DNA from: Desulfobacterales bacterium
GTDB taxonomy: Bacteria > Desulfobacterota > Desulfobacteria > Desulfobacterales > UBA5852
NCBI GenBank assembly: GCA_016735415.1
Contig: JAERRP010000307.1
Span: forward strand, 1 to 6,504
DNA length: 6,504 nucleotides
Direction: 5' to 3'
Positions 1 to 5,720 of the stretch are shown piece after piece. The notes beneath the pieces were generated by a model, which was given only the letters and a program-made list of their open reading frames with translations, was not told the DNA's origin and made no database searches. The first letter of the stretch is position 1. The number at the start of each line of letters is the position of its first letter. A program made the translations under genes and the position numbers.

Positions 1-101
1 CAGATTTTTTTTAGTGGGCCCCAATGGGGAGCTTTTCACAGGTCCGGTATCGATTTCCGCGGCCTGCTTGCCAAGGCTTGCCAGCAGATCAGGACAGCAC
101 C

Positions 102-905
102 ATGAAAAAGGGCATATGCATCGTTTGCGGCCTGGCCGCCATGGTCTTTGGCTGTGCCACCCAACAGGACGTTGTGACCCTCGACAGCCGTACGATTTCG
201 CTGGAACGCAAGTATGACGATCTCCAGCAGAAGTATGCCGCCATCGAGGAGCATTTCAGTGTCTACGGGCAAACCCGTAACCAGAAGGACCAGAATCTTC
301 GCGACCAAAGTGCGGGTATACGGGTGGAAGTCCGTCGTATCCGAGAAGATCTGCAGGCGCTCAAAGGGCGTCTGGAAGAGATCGATTTCCAATCCCAAAA
401 GGTCATTTCCGATCTGGACATCCGGTTGAAAGCCCAGGAAAAGCGTCTGGCCAAGATGGAGGCCTATCTCGATGTACGGGCCTCGTCCGTTGCGGGCGCC
501 ACTGCTTCAGGCCGGATTCCGGACGCTAAGGCGGCCTCGGAGGATGTGGTCCTGTACACCCAGGGCAAGCAGGCTTTCGATCGGGAGGACTATGACGGTG
601 CACGCACCGCCTTTGAAAAGTTGTTGAAGAGATTTCCCAAATCGGACCAGGCCGACAACGCCCAGTTCTGGATCGGCGAGACCTATTTCCGGCAAAGCTG
701 GTACGAAAAGGCCATCCTGGAGTATCAGAAAGTCATTGAGCTTTACCCCAAAGGCAACAAGGTGCCAGCGGCCTTGCTCAAGCAGGGCATGGCCTTTACC
801 GCCCTCGGCGACAAAGACAACGCCGCATTGATTTTCAAGGAACTGATCGGCCGTTTCCCGAAATCGTCCGAGGCCAAAGCCGCCGCTCAGAAATTGAAAC
901 AATAG
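102..905 (+). CDS. cpoB (ybgF): CpoB/YbgF-like Tol-Pal accessory lipoprotein
   Basis: Predicted periplasmic protein of 267 aa that in known relatives works with Tol-Pal to coordinate outer-membrane constriction with peptidoglycan synthesis. A short signal peptide (residues 1-17) ends in a lipobox VFGC with Cys18; Ala19 follows, which fits outer-membrane sorting. Residues about 22-125 are charged heptad-like sequence (coiled coil, the trimerisation region in the family). Residues about 148-260 hold three TPR-like units with the family's repeated pattern (FPKSDQADNAQFWIGE; YPKGNKVPAALLKQG; FPKSSEAKAAAQKL). The ATG at 102 was chosen over the in-frame ATG at 24 because it gives the signal peptide and has AGGA at 91-94, 7 nt upstream. 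The well-known E. coli CpoB is a soluble periplasmic protein, so the lipid anchor is a difference. In many genomes tolB and pal lie just upstream, which here would be outside the window. Family call is firm; the Tol-Pal role is inferred. Confidence 0.9.
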   Translation: MKKGICIVCGLAAMVFGCATQQDVVTLDSRTISLERKYDDLQQKYAAIEEHFSVYGQTRNQKDQNLRDQSAGIRVEVRRIREDLQALKGRLEEIDFQSQKVISDLDIRLKAQEKRLAKMEAYLDVRASSVAGATASGRIPDAKAASEDVVLYTQGKQAFDREDYDGARTAFEKLLKRFPKSDQADNAQFWIGETYFRQSWYEKAILEYQKVIELYPKGNKVPAALLKQGMAFTALGDKDNAALIFKELIGRFPKSSEAKAAAQKLKQ

Positions 906-1008
906 CGGACTCCTTCGGCCGTTAGCGCGGCCGGCTGACCGCCGGCACGATCTGCTCACCCTTTTTTTTATGCTGCTTACCGGCATCGGCATGTGAGGCG
1001 AAAATTTC
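906..1008 (+). other. cpoB-ruvC intergenic spacer with GC-rich dyads
   Basis: This 103-nt spacer contains CGGCCG at 916-921 and 928-933 and GCCGGC at 930-935 and 941-946, which can form short GC-rich hairpins, and a run of eight T at 962-969. The T-run lies about 15 nt past the last dyad, so this is not a canonical intrinsic terminator, although weak termination or pausing is possible. No convincing promoter was seen for ruvC. Confidence 0.35.
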
Positions 1009-1011
1009 CTG
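995..1011 (+). promoter_or_regulatory. ribosome binding site and CTG start of ruvC
   Basis: The frame of ruvC is closed by TGA at 994-996. Between it and the active-site motif GVDPG there is no ATG, GTG or TTG; the only near-cognate leucine start is CTG at 1009-1011. GAGG at 995-998 lies 10 nt upstream of it. Starting here gives (M)ATKVIGVDPG, the normal RuvC N-terminus. Confidence 0.6.
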
Positions 1012-1515
1012 GCAACGAAAGTAATCGGCGTTGATCCCGGCCTGGCCGCCACGGGTGTGGGGATTGTGTGGGGAGAGCGGATGCGCGTCGATGGATTCGC
1101 CTTCGGCAGCATAACGACCCCCCAAAGCGACCCTCAGGCCCGGCGCCTGGAGCGGATCTATACCAAATTGCTCGACATCCTGCGGCGTGAAACACCCGAC
1201 GTAATGATTGTCGAAGATGTCTTCTCACTGGAAAAATACCCCAAATCCGGGATCACACTGGGTAAAGTGACGGGCGTTGTTCTTCTGGCCGGATGCCATG
1301 TCGGCGTTGACATTCGAGAAATACCCGTAAGAGAGGCCAAAAAGGCATTGACCGGCAACGGGAACGCCAGCAAACGTCAGCTTGAAAAAGCCGTGCGCCA
1401 CACATTGAAGCACGATCAACCGATTCGTCCCGACCATGCCTCGGACGCCCTTGGTCTGGCGTTGATCGGGCTTTATCGTCAAGGGGCGATAGCCCCAGGG
1501 CCGCGGAAAAAATAA
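1009..1515 (+). CDS. ruvC: Holliday junction resolvase RuvC (non-canonical CTG start)
   Basis: Endonuclease that cuts four-way DNA junctions symmetrically, acting on the RuvAB-junction complex in the cytoplasm. Read from CTG 1009 the protein is 168 aa, close to the usual 160-175. The RNase H-like fold motifs are in order: VIGVDPGLAATG with catalytic Asp9, IVEDVF with Glu69, a KSGITLGKVTGV helix around 79-90, and DHASDALGLAL with His143 and Asp146. The fourth metal-site position is His rather than the Asp of E. coli; Thermus thermophilus RuvC is known to use the same D-E-H-D set. The first conventional start, GTG 1057, would delete Asp9 and give an inactive enzyme, so it is very probably wrong. 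ruvA follows after 172 nt. Family identity is certain; the start codon is inferred. Confidence 0.93.
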   Translation: MATKVIGVDPGLAATGVGIVWGERMRVDGFAFGSITTPQSDPQARRLERIYTKLLDILRRETPDVMIVEDVFSLEKYPKSGITLGKVTGVVLLAGCHVGVDIREIPVREAKKALTGNGNASKRQLEKAVRHTLKHDQPIRPDHASDALGLALIGLYRQGAIAPGPRKK

Positions 1516-1687
1516 ATGGCCCCATCCGGCTTGACTGTGGCCCGGCGACGGCGTTGCGTCATGGCCCCATACAACCCGTATGAAACCAAACCATCGACGC
1601 GCTTTGGTTCCGAACCAAAATCCGGCGCCCTCTCAGTTTAATGTATTTTTTTCTGCGGCCCATGAACCGGCTTTCGGGGATGAACAC
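1516..1687 (+). promoter_or_regulatory. ruvC-ruvA spacer with operator-like dyads
   Basis: No gene is supported here. The reading frame of ruvA stays open back to an ATG at 1580, but those 36 codons do not resemble RuvA. The spacer holds a direct repeat ATGGCCCCAT (1516-1525 and 1561-1570), a dyad CATAC-N5-GTATG (1568-1582), and a 17-nt perfect palindrome TTTGGTTC-C-GAACCAAA (1603-1619). A further AACCAAA at 1584-1590 could pair with the left arm of the palindrome, so two exclusive hairpins are possible. A run of seven T lies at 1646-1652. I found no well-spaced sigma70 promoter. The region could carry an operator for ruvAB; the regulator is unknown. Confidence 0.4.
1603..1619. repeat. 17-nt perfect palindrome upstream of ruvA
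   Basis: TTTGGTTC and GAACCAAA are exact inverted repeats around one central C. Arm length and tight spacing suit a dimeric DNA-binding protein better than an RNA hairpin. It lies 69 nt before the ruvA start. Confidence 0.6.
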
Positions 1688-2305
1688 GTGATCGCATATA
1701 TTCAAGGCGCTCTCTTCAAAAAAGATGAAGATCGCGTTATGGTTCTGGCCAATCAGATCGGCTATGAGATTCTTCTGCCGGCCGTGGTGATGAAAACTTT
1801 GCATGACAAAGCCGTGGGGGACGAGGTGTCCTTTCATATTTTCTACCACCAGACCGAGCGTCAGCCCAAACCGACTTTGATCGGCTTCAACATGGAAATC
1901 GAAAAAGAATTTTTCCAACGCTTTATTTCGGTGGAAGATATCGGACCGCTGAAAGCCGTGAAGGCGCTGAGCGCGCCGGTGCGCGATATCGCCCGCGCGA
2001 TTGAAGAAAAGGACATCAAGGCCCTGCGTCAGCTCAAGGGCATCGGCAACCGTACGGCCCAGAAGATAATCGCGACGCTGACCGGTAAAATGGACAAATT
2101 TGCGCTGATCCGCAAAGGCGAGGAATCGCCGCCGGCCGCGGGCGAAGATTTTTCCCGCCTGGTGCTGGGCGTACTGACTCAGCAACTGGGGCATAAATCC
2201 GCAGATGCCAGGCGAATGGTGGCCGAGGCCCTGAAGCGCAATCCCGCCATTGCCAACCCCGAAGATTTGTTCGATGAAATTTATCGTGGTGAAGAATTCG
2301 CATGA
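1688..2305 (+). CDS. ruvA: Holliday junction branch migration protein RuvA (GTG start)
   Basis: Junction-recognition subunit; tetramers hold the four-way junction in a square-planar form and recruit RuvB rings. The 205-aa product has the OB-fold domain I (1-67, starting VIAYIQG with [11 protein letters not shown] at 21-31), domain II with two helix-hairpin-helix motifs (about 76-94, [14 protein letters not shown], and 113-131, [16 protein letters not shown]), a flexible linker (about 143-153) and the RuvB-binding domain III (154-205). The GTG at 1688 was chosen because GGGGA at 1676-1680 precedes it by 7 nt and the protein then begins like known RuvA; the longer reading from ATG 1580 adds 36 unrelated residues. 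The acidic-pin pair between the OB strands, Glu55-Asp56 in E. coli, is not obvious here: the equivalent loop reads HQTERQPKP. Its TGA overlaps the ruvB ATG (ATGA at 2302-2305), implying translational coupling. Confidence 0.95.
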   Translation: MIAYIQGALFKKDEDRVMVLANQIGYEILLPAVVMKTLHDKAVGDEVSFHIFYHQTERQPKPTLIGFNMEIEKEFFQRFISVEDIGPLKAVKALSAPVRDIARAIEEKDIKALRQLKGIGNRTAQKIIATLTGKMDKFALIRKGEESPPAAGEDFSRLVLGVLTQQLGHKSADARRMVAEALKRNPAIANPEDLFDEIYRGEEFA

Positions 2306-3345
2306 GTGACGATATTCTAACTTATTCCTCCGACCGCAAAGGGGTTTTGACGGCCAAGGAAACGCCGCAGGACAGGGAATCCGAGATTTTGTCACTGCGC
2401 CCGGAGACCATTGCGGATTATGTCGGTCAGGAAAAAACCGTCGAAACGCTGCGGATAGCCATTGAAGCGGCCCGATTGCGCAACGAGCCGATCGATCACG
2501 TCTTGTTTCACGGCCCCCCTGGGCTGGGCAAGACGACCCTGGCCCATATTATCGCCAACGAAACCGAGGGGCAATTGACGGTCACCTCGGGGCCGGCCTT
2601 AGAGAAAGGCGGCGATTTGATCGGGGTCCTCACCCACCTGCAAGAGGGCGATATCCTGTTTATCGACGAAATTCACCGTACGCCCAAAACGGTGGAGGAA
2701 CTGCTCTACCCTGCCATGGAAGATTTTGCCATCGACTTTGTTTTTGATAAGGGCGTTCATGCCCGCAGCCACCGCTACCGGCTGCGGCACTTCTGCCTGG
2801 TGGGGGCCACGACGCGGGTGGGTCTGCTTTCGGCCCCCCTGCGCGATCGTTTCGGCCTCATTCGCAGCCTCGATTTTTATGAATTGGAAGACCTGATCAG
2901 GATCACCCGCCGGTCGGCTGTGCTTCTGGACGTGCCCATCGACGACAAGGCCGCCACTGAACTGGCCCGTCGCAGCCGCGGAACCCCCCGGATCGTCAAC
3001 CGGCTTTTAAAGCGTGTGCGGGATTACAGCCAGGTCCGGGCGGACGGGCGCATTACCATCGCGACTGTCGATGCCGCCCTGGCACTGGAGGGCGTGGACG
3101 ACCAGGGTTTGACCAAACTCGATCGGCGCTATCTGCGCACGATTATTACATATTACAAAGGCGGGCCGGTGGGTATTGAAGCCCTGGCGGCAACCCTTCA
3201 GGAAGAAACGGACACACTGGTGGATGTGGTCGAACCCTACCTCTTGAAGATGGGGTTTCTGATGCGAACGTCATCCGGGCGCAAAACCTCCGAATCCGCT
3301 TACCGGCATATGGGCATCACCACGCAACAGCCGGGCCTTTTTTAA
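2302..3345 (+). CDS. ruvB: Holliday junction branch migration DNA helicase RuvB
   Basis: AAA+ motor (347 aa) that forms hexameric rings on the two arms of a RuvA-bound junction and drives branch migration by ATP hydrolysis. Visible motifs: the RuvB N-terminal signature [14 protein letters not shown] (32-45), Walker [10 protein letters not shown] (71-79), Walker B LFIDEIHR (120-127, Asp123 and Glu124), the [10 protein letters not shown] segment (137-146), sensor 1/arginine finger GATTR (169-173) followed by [11 protein letters not shown], sensor 2 [10 protein letters not shown] (226-235), and a C-terminal winged-helix domain (about 265-340) with [10 protein letters not shown] and YRHMG. Length matches the family (330-350). 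The first about 30 residues are a variable extension. Start ATG overlaps the ruvA stop. No missing catalytic residue was seen. Confidence 0.98.
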   Translation: MSDDILTYSSDRKGVLTAKETPQDRESEILSLRPETIADYVGQEKTVETLRIAIEAARLRNEPIDHVLFHGPPGLGKTTLAHIIANETEGQLTVTSGPALEKGGDLIGVLTHLQEGDILFIDEIHRTPKTVEELLYPAMEDFAIDFVFDKGVHARSHRYRLRHFCLVGATTRVGLLSAPLRDRFGLIRSLDFYELEDLIRITRRSAVLLDVPIDDKAATELARRSRGTPRIVNRLLKRVRDYSQVRADGRITIATVDAALALEGVDDQGLTKLDRRYLRTIITYYKGGPVGIEALAATLQEETDTLVDVVEPYLLKMGFLMRTSSGRKTSESAYRHMGITTQQPGLF

Positions 3346-3383
3346 TCGCGGCCAGGCCAAACGGTCGGTTCGGCCGGGATACC

Positions 3384-3390
3384 GGAGGGG
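3384..3390 (+). promoter_or_regulatory. strong Shine-Dalgarno for the DUF62 gene
   Basis: GGAGGGG ends 2 nt before ATG 3393 (GGAGG core 4 nt away). It supports this start and suggests efficient independent initiation 47 nt after ruvB. Confidence 0.7.
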
Positions 3391-3392
3391 GC

Positions 3393-4223
3393 ATGACGGT
3401 CATCAGCCTGATGACGGACTTCGGCGAACAGGACGAATACGTGGGGGTCATGAAAGGGGTGATCCTGGCGGCGGCCCCCGAGGCCCGCATCGTGGATCTC
3501 TGCCATCGGATTGGGCCGCAGGATGTTGCCGGGGCGGCTTTCATGATCGAAGCGGCCTTCCGCTATTTTCCGCCCCGTACCCTGCATGTGCTGGTGGTGG
3601 ATCCCGGCGTGGGCGGGATGCGTCGGATTTTGTATGCCGAAGCCGGCGATCACCGCTTTCTCTGCCCGGATAACGGTCTCCTGACGATTGTCGCTCAACC
3701 GACAGGGCTGGCGCAGACGCGGCAGGTTACCAACCGCGATCTTTTCGGTCCGAGCGTGAGCCGAACCTTTCATGGCCGGGATATCTTTGCCCCGCTGGCC
3801 GCCTTTTTAATCCAGGGGGGTGATCCTGCCCAACTCGGTGGCGCAACACCCCCGGAAGGGATTGAACGGTTGGCGGGTTGGATACCGCAATTCAGCGGTG
3901 ACGGCCCTGTAAAAGGGCGCATCGTGTCGACGGATCGCTTCGGTAATCTGGTCACCAATATCCCTGCCGATCTGCTGGCGCGGCTGCTGGCGGATGACCC
4001 CGGACAAACATTACAGATCGATATGGGACGGCAATTGACAACCCACCTCCACAAGGCCTATGAAGAAGCCTCGCCGGGGGAGGTTCTGGCCATCATCGGC
4101 AGCCGACAGATGTTGGAGATCGCCATCAATCAAGGCAGCGCCCGCGATCATTTTCAAGTCGAAAGCGGTTGTTTCGTGACGGTCGCCGCCCAAAGATCGC
4201 CAGCGGTTAAAAACAACCAATAA
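3393..4223 (+). CDS. SAM hydroxide adenosyltransferase (DUF62 / SAM hydrolase family)
   Basis: Enzyme of the fluorinase/chlorinase superfamily (PF01887). Characterised bacterial and archaeal members use hydroxide to split S-adenosylmethionine into adenosine and L-methionine. The 276-aa product begins ISLMTDFGEQDEYVGVMKG (4-22, SAM-binding Asp9 and nearby residues), then VVDPGVGG (68-75), PDNG (92-95) and FHGRDIFAP (126-134). The family triad Asp-Arg-His is present as Asp70, Arg77 and His127, which marks a hydrolase rather than a halogenase. The C-terminal beta domain shows DRFGNLVTN (181-189) and Y-x-EASPGE-x-LAIIGS with LEIAINQGSA (223-250). It follows ruvB by 47 nt and is probably co-transcribed. 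The physiological purpose of these enzymes is poorly known; the link to ruv genes may be only positional. Confidence 0.92.
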   Translation: MTVISLMTDFGEQDEYVGVMKGVILAAAPEARIVDLCHRIGPQDVAGAAFMIEAAFRYFPPRTLHVLVVDPGVGGMRRILYAEAGDHRFLCPDNGLLTIVAQPTGLAQTRQVTNRDLFGPSVSRTFHGRDIFAPLAAFLIQGGDPAQLGGATPPEGIERLAGWIPQFSGDGPVKGRIVSTDRFGNLVTNIPADLLARLLADDPGQTLQIDMGRQLTTHLHKAYEEASPGEVLAIIGSRQMLEIAINQGSARDHFQVESGCFVTVAAQRSPAVKNNQ

Positions 4224-4225
4224 GG

Positions 4226-4269
4226 CCGAACCGTTGGCCGTATGGCGGCGAGATGGCCGATCGGTTCGG
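4226..4269. repeat. inverted repeat upstream of the membrane-protein gene
   Basis: CCGAACCG (4226-4233) is the exact reverse complement of CGGTTCGG (4262-4269), with an inner GGCC/GGCC pair (4236-4239 and 4255-4258), giving a possible two-part stem with a loop of about 15 nt. It starts 2 nt after the DUF62 stop codon and ends 23 nt before the ATG at 4293. On the forward strand it is followed by A residues rather than T, so it is not a standard terminator for the upstream gene. It could be an mRNA-processing or translation-control structure. Confidence 0.45.
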
Positions 4270-4292
4270 AAAAAGCGATACTTTCAGAGAAG

Positions 4293-5273
4293 ATGAAAGC
4301 GAACTCTCAAACATCCACAAACGAAGCCAACCGTACCGTCCTGATGGTTGACGAGCGCGGAAGCATTCGGACGATCCATAAATTTCATCAGAAGCTGCGC
4401 GTGGGGATCGCCCTGACCGTGTTTGCCATTGTGGCGGCCGCCGGTGCGGGGGGGCTCTATGTCAAAGGGCTTCAAACCCAACGGGAATTGCAACATCAAA
4501 TCGATGTCTTGCGGGCACAGGTGACGGCGGCTGAACATCAGAAAGAACTCCTCCTGGCGCGGGCCGTCAAGGCCGAAGCCCGGATGGCATCCAGCGAACC
4601 AGCGCAGTCGTCGGTCCCAGGGCCGATGGTTGCGCCAAGCGTCGCCCAACCGAACGAAAAAGAGAACAAGCTTTCCCAGGTCCTTGCGGCTGGCCCGGCG
4701 CTATCCGCTGACAAGGGTCAAACGGCCAAGCCGTCAGCCCCTGAGCCGGCCGCTAAACCCGAACCGGTGATCAGTGTGTCTGTGGAAAATTTCAAGGTGG
4801 TTTACCAGGGATCGGAAAAGACCCTGTCCACCGATTTCGTCATACGCAATACCGGTACCGCGCAGGCTCAGGGCCGCGCCGTGGTGGTCTTATATTCCAA
4901 GGCCAAGGATGCCGCGCCGAAACTGACACTGCCGCCCGTGCCCCTGAGAAATGATCGACCCCGTGGCAACCGCGGCCGACGATTTTCGATCGTACGTTTC
5001 ATGCGACTGAATCTTCAGCGCAAAGTTGCCGAACCCGGGCTTCGGTTTGACACGGCCGATGTTTTTGTTTTCGATATGCAGGGGAAACTGCTGCAGGAGA
5101 AAACTTTTGAGGTGGCGGTTAGCATACCGACCGAAAAGCCGCCGGCGCCGGCCGCGGCCGTTTCGCCGGACGAACCGCCGGCGCCCGGTCCGGTTGAAAA
5201 TCCGGCGGCCAATTCCATTATAGCCATACCATCGAACAGCGGACAGGAGTCTCAGGGTGGCCAAAAAGAATAG
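4293..5273 (+). CDS. single-pass membrane protein with coiled coil and unrecognised periplasmic domain, bactofilin-linked
   Basis: I do not recognise a named family. Read from ATG 4293 it has 326 aa: a cytoplasmic tail (1-35) with RTVLMVDERGSIRTIHKF (14-31), a transmembrane helix (about 36-57), a short coiled coil (58-98), an Ala/Pro-rich linker (99-158), a beta-rich domain (about 159-276, starting VISVSVENFKVVYQG and including TDFVIRNTGTAQAQGRAVVVLY), and a Pro-rich tail (277-326). Tail, helix and coiled coil resemble the front half of M23 endopeptidases often encoded beside bactofilins, but there is no HxH or other peptidase motif. The start is uncertain: an in-frame ATG at 4242 adds 17 residues, neither site has a good Shine-Dalgarno, and 4242 lies inside the inverted repeat. 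The 3' end overlaps the bactofilin start by 17 nt, pointing to translational coupling. Likely an inner-membrane partner of the bactofilin scaffold (inference). Confidence 0.8.
   Translation: MKANSQTSTNEANRTVLMVDERGSIRTIHKFHQKLRVGIALTVFAIVAAAGAGGLYVKGLQTQRELQHQIDVLRAQVTAAEHQKELLLARAVKAEARMASSEPAQSSVPGPMVAPSVAQPNEKENKLSQVLAAGPALSADKGQTAKPSAPEPAAKPEPVISVSVENFKVVYQGSEKTLSTDFVIRNTGTAQAQGRAVVVLYSKAKDAAPKLTLPPVPLRNDRPRGNRGRRFSIVRFMRLNLQRKVAEPGLRFDTADVFVFDMQGKLLQEKTFEVAVSIPTEKPPAPAAAVSPDEPPAPGPVENPAANSIIAIPSNSGQESQGGQKE
5245..5249 (+). promoter_or_regulatory. Shine-Dalgarno for bactofilin inside the upstream gene
   Basis: AGGAG is 7 nt before GTG 5257 and lies within the last codons of the membrane-protein gene. 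It decides the GTG start, as there is no suitable ATG near the beginning of the bactofilin fold. Confidence 0.75.
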
Positions 5274-5640
5274 TTTATCGATTATCGACGACGGCTTTGC
5301 GGTTGAAGGGATCATTGAATTCACCGGCGAACTGTTGATCCGGGGGCGTTTGAACGGCAAAGTGGCGGGTGACACGGTCACCATCGCAGAGGAAGGAACG
5401 GTCAAGGCCGATATGAAGATCAAGCGCATGACCGTGGGCGGTTGTTTCGAGGGAGAAGTCCAGGCCGAAGAAGAACTGCTCGTTCTGCCGAATGGTCAAT
5501 GCCGGGGTAAAGTGATCTGCAAGAACCTGGTGGTTCAGGAAGGCGGTATCCTCAATGCCGACGTCAGCTACCTGGGCAGTCCGGGTGGCTATCATGAAAA
5601 GAAAATATCGGCGCCGACCAAGGACGTTATCGATCTGTAG
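5257..5640 (+). CDS. bactofilin (polymer-forming cytoskeletal protein)
   Basis: Small 127-aa bactofilin (PF04519), a beta-helix protein that polymerises without nucleotides into membrane-associated filaments and positions cell-wall or envelope enzymes. The sequence begins with a short basic tail (AKKNSLSIIDD), then the repeated beta-helix rungs: GFAVEGIIEFTGELLIRGRLNGKV (13-36), GDTVTIAEEGTVKADMKIKRMTVGGCFEGEV (38-68), ELLVLPNGQCRGKVICKNLVVQEGGILNADV (73-103). Gly and hydrophobic spacing is typical, and the pattern LPxxxxxGxI/V followed by LVVxEGxxLNAxV is the family hallmark. The C-terminal tail (104-127) is short. Cys63, Cys82 and Cys88 sit in the core rungs. Start is GTG with AGGAG 7 nt upstream; it overlaps the preceding gene by 17 nt. 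Presumed partner: that preceding membrane protein. Confidence 0.93.
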   Translation: MAKKNSLSIIDDGFAVEGIIEFTGELLIRGRLNGKVAGDTVTIAEEGTVKADMKIKRMTVGGCFEGEVQAEEELLVLPNGQCRGKVICKNLVVQEGGILNADVSYLGSPGGYHEKKISAPTKDVIDL

Positions 5641-5720
5641 GGCCCGCGAAAAAATAACCGCACATTTTACGCGCCGCTGCATCCTGCCCGGCAGGCACCT
5701 CAACACTAAAAATCGCGAAC
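5641..5720. terminator. convergent intergenic region, weak terminator candidates
   Basis: Between the convergent bactofilin and CYTH genes lies a palindrome CCTGCC-C-GGCAGG (5683-5695, practical hairpin of 5 bp with 3-nt loop). An AT-only pairing AAAAAT/ATTTTT spans 5708-5728, partly in the CYTH gene end. A-runs at 5649-5654 read as T on the minus strand but are about 29 nt past the hairpin. None is a textbook intrinsic terminator; termination for both genes probably occurs here by position. Confidence 0.35.

Noticed and set aside
1..14. T-run followed by TAG at the left edge, as the end of an upstream gene or a terminator tail
   Set aside because: Only 14 bases are visible; either reading is possible and neither can be supported.
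970..996. Eight-codon ORF (MLLTGIGM) ending right at the ruvC ribosome site
   Set aside because: Could act as a leader peptide, but it has no Shine-Dalgarno (preceded by a T-run) and such short frames are expected by chance.
507..1112. Minus-strand open frame of 201 codons opposite cpoB and the ruvC start
   Set aside because: Covers two clear plus-strand genes, has no recognisable domain and no ribosome site of note; a shadow frame.
1483..1496. GGGGC-GATA-GCCCC hairpin at the end of ruvC as a terminator
   Set aside because: It lies in coding sequence and is followed by an A-rich tract, not T, on the plus strand.
1559..2395. Long minus-strand open frame (278 codons) opposite ruvA
   Set aside because: It lies antisense to a fully recognisable RuvA and into the start of ruvB; composition is that of a mirror frame and no domain is recognisable.
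1610..4269. 7-mer CCGAACC/GGTTCGG recurring in several intergenic gaps (1610, 3367, 4226, 4263) as a shared regulatory motif
   Set aside because: The same 7-mer also occurs inside coding sequence (near 3759, 4757 and 5029), as expected from Glu-Pro/Arg-Thr-rich GC codons, so the recurrence is not informative.
4890..5429. Minus-strand open frame of 179 codons opposite the membrane protein and bactofilin
   Set aside because: The plus-strand bactofilin is unmistakable; the opposite frame is rich in Arg/Ser as expected from GC-rich mirror reading.
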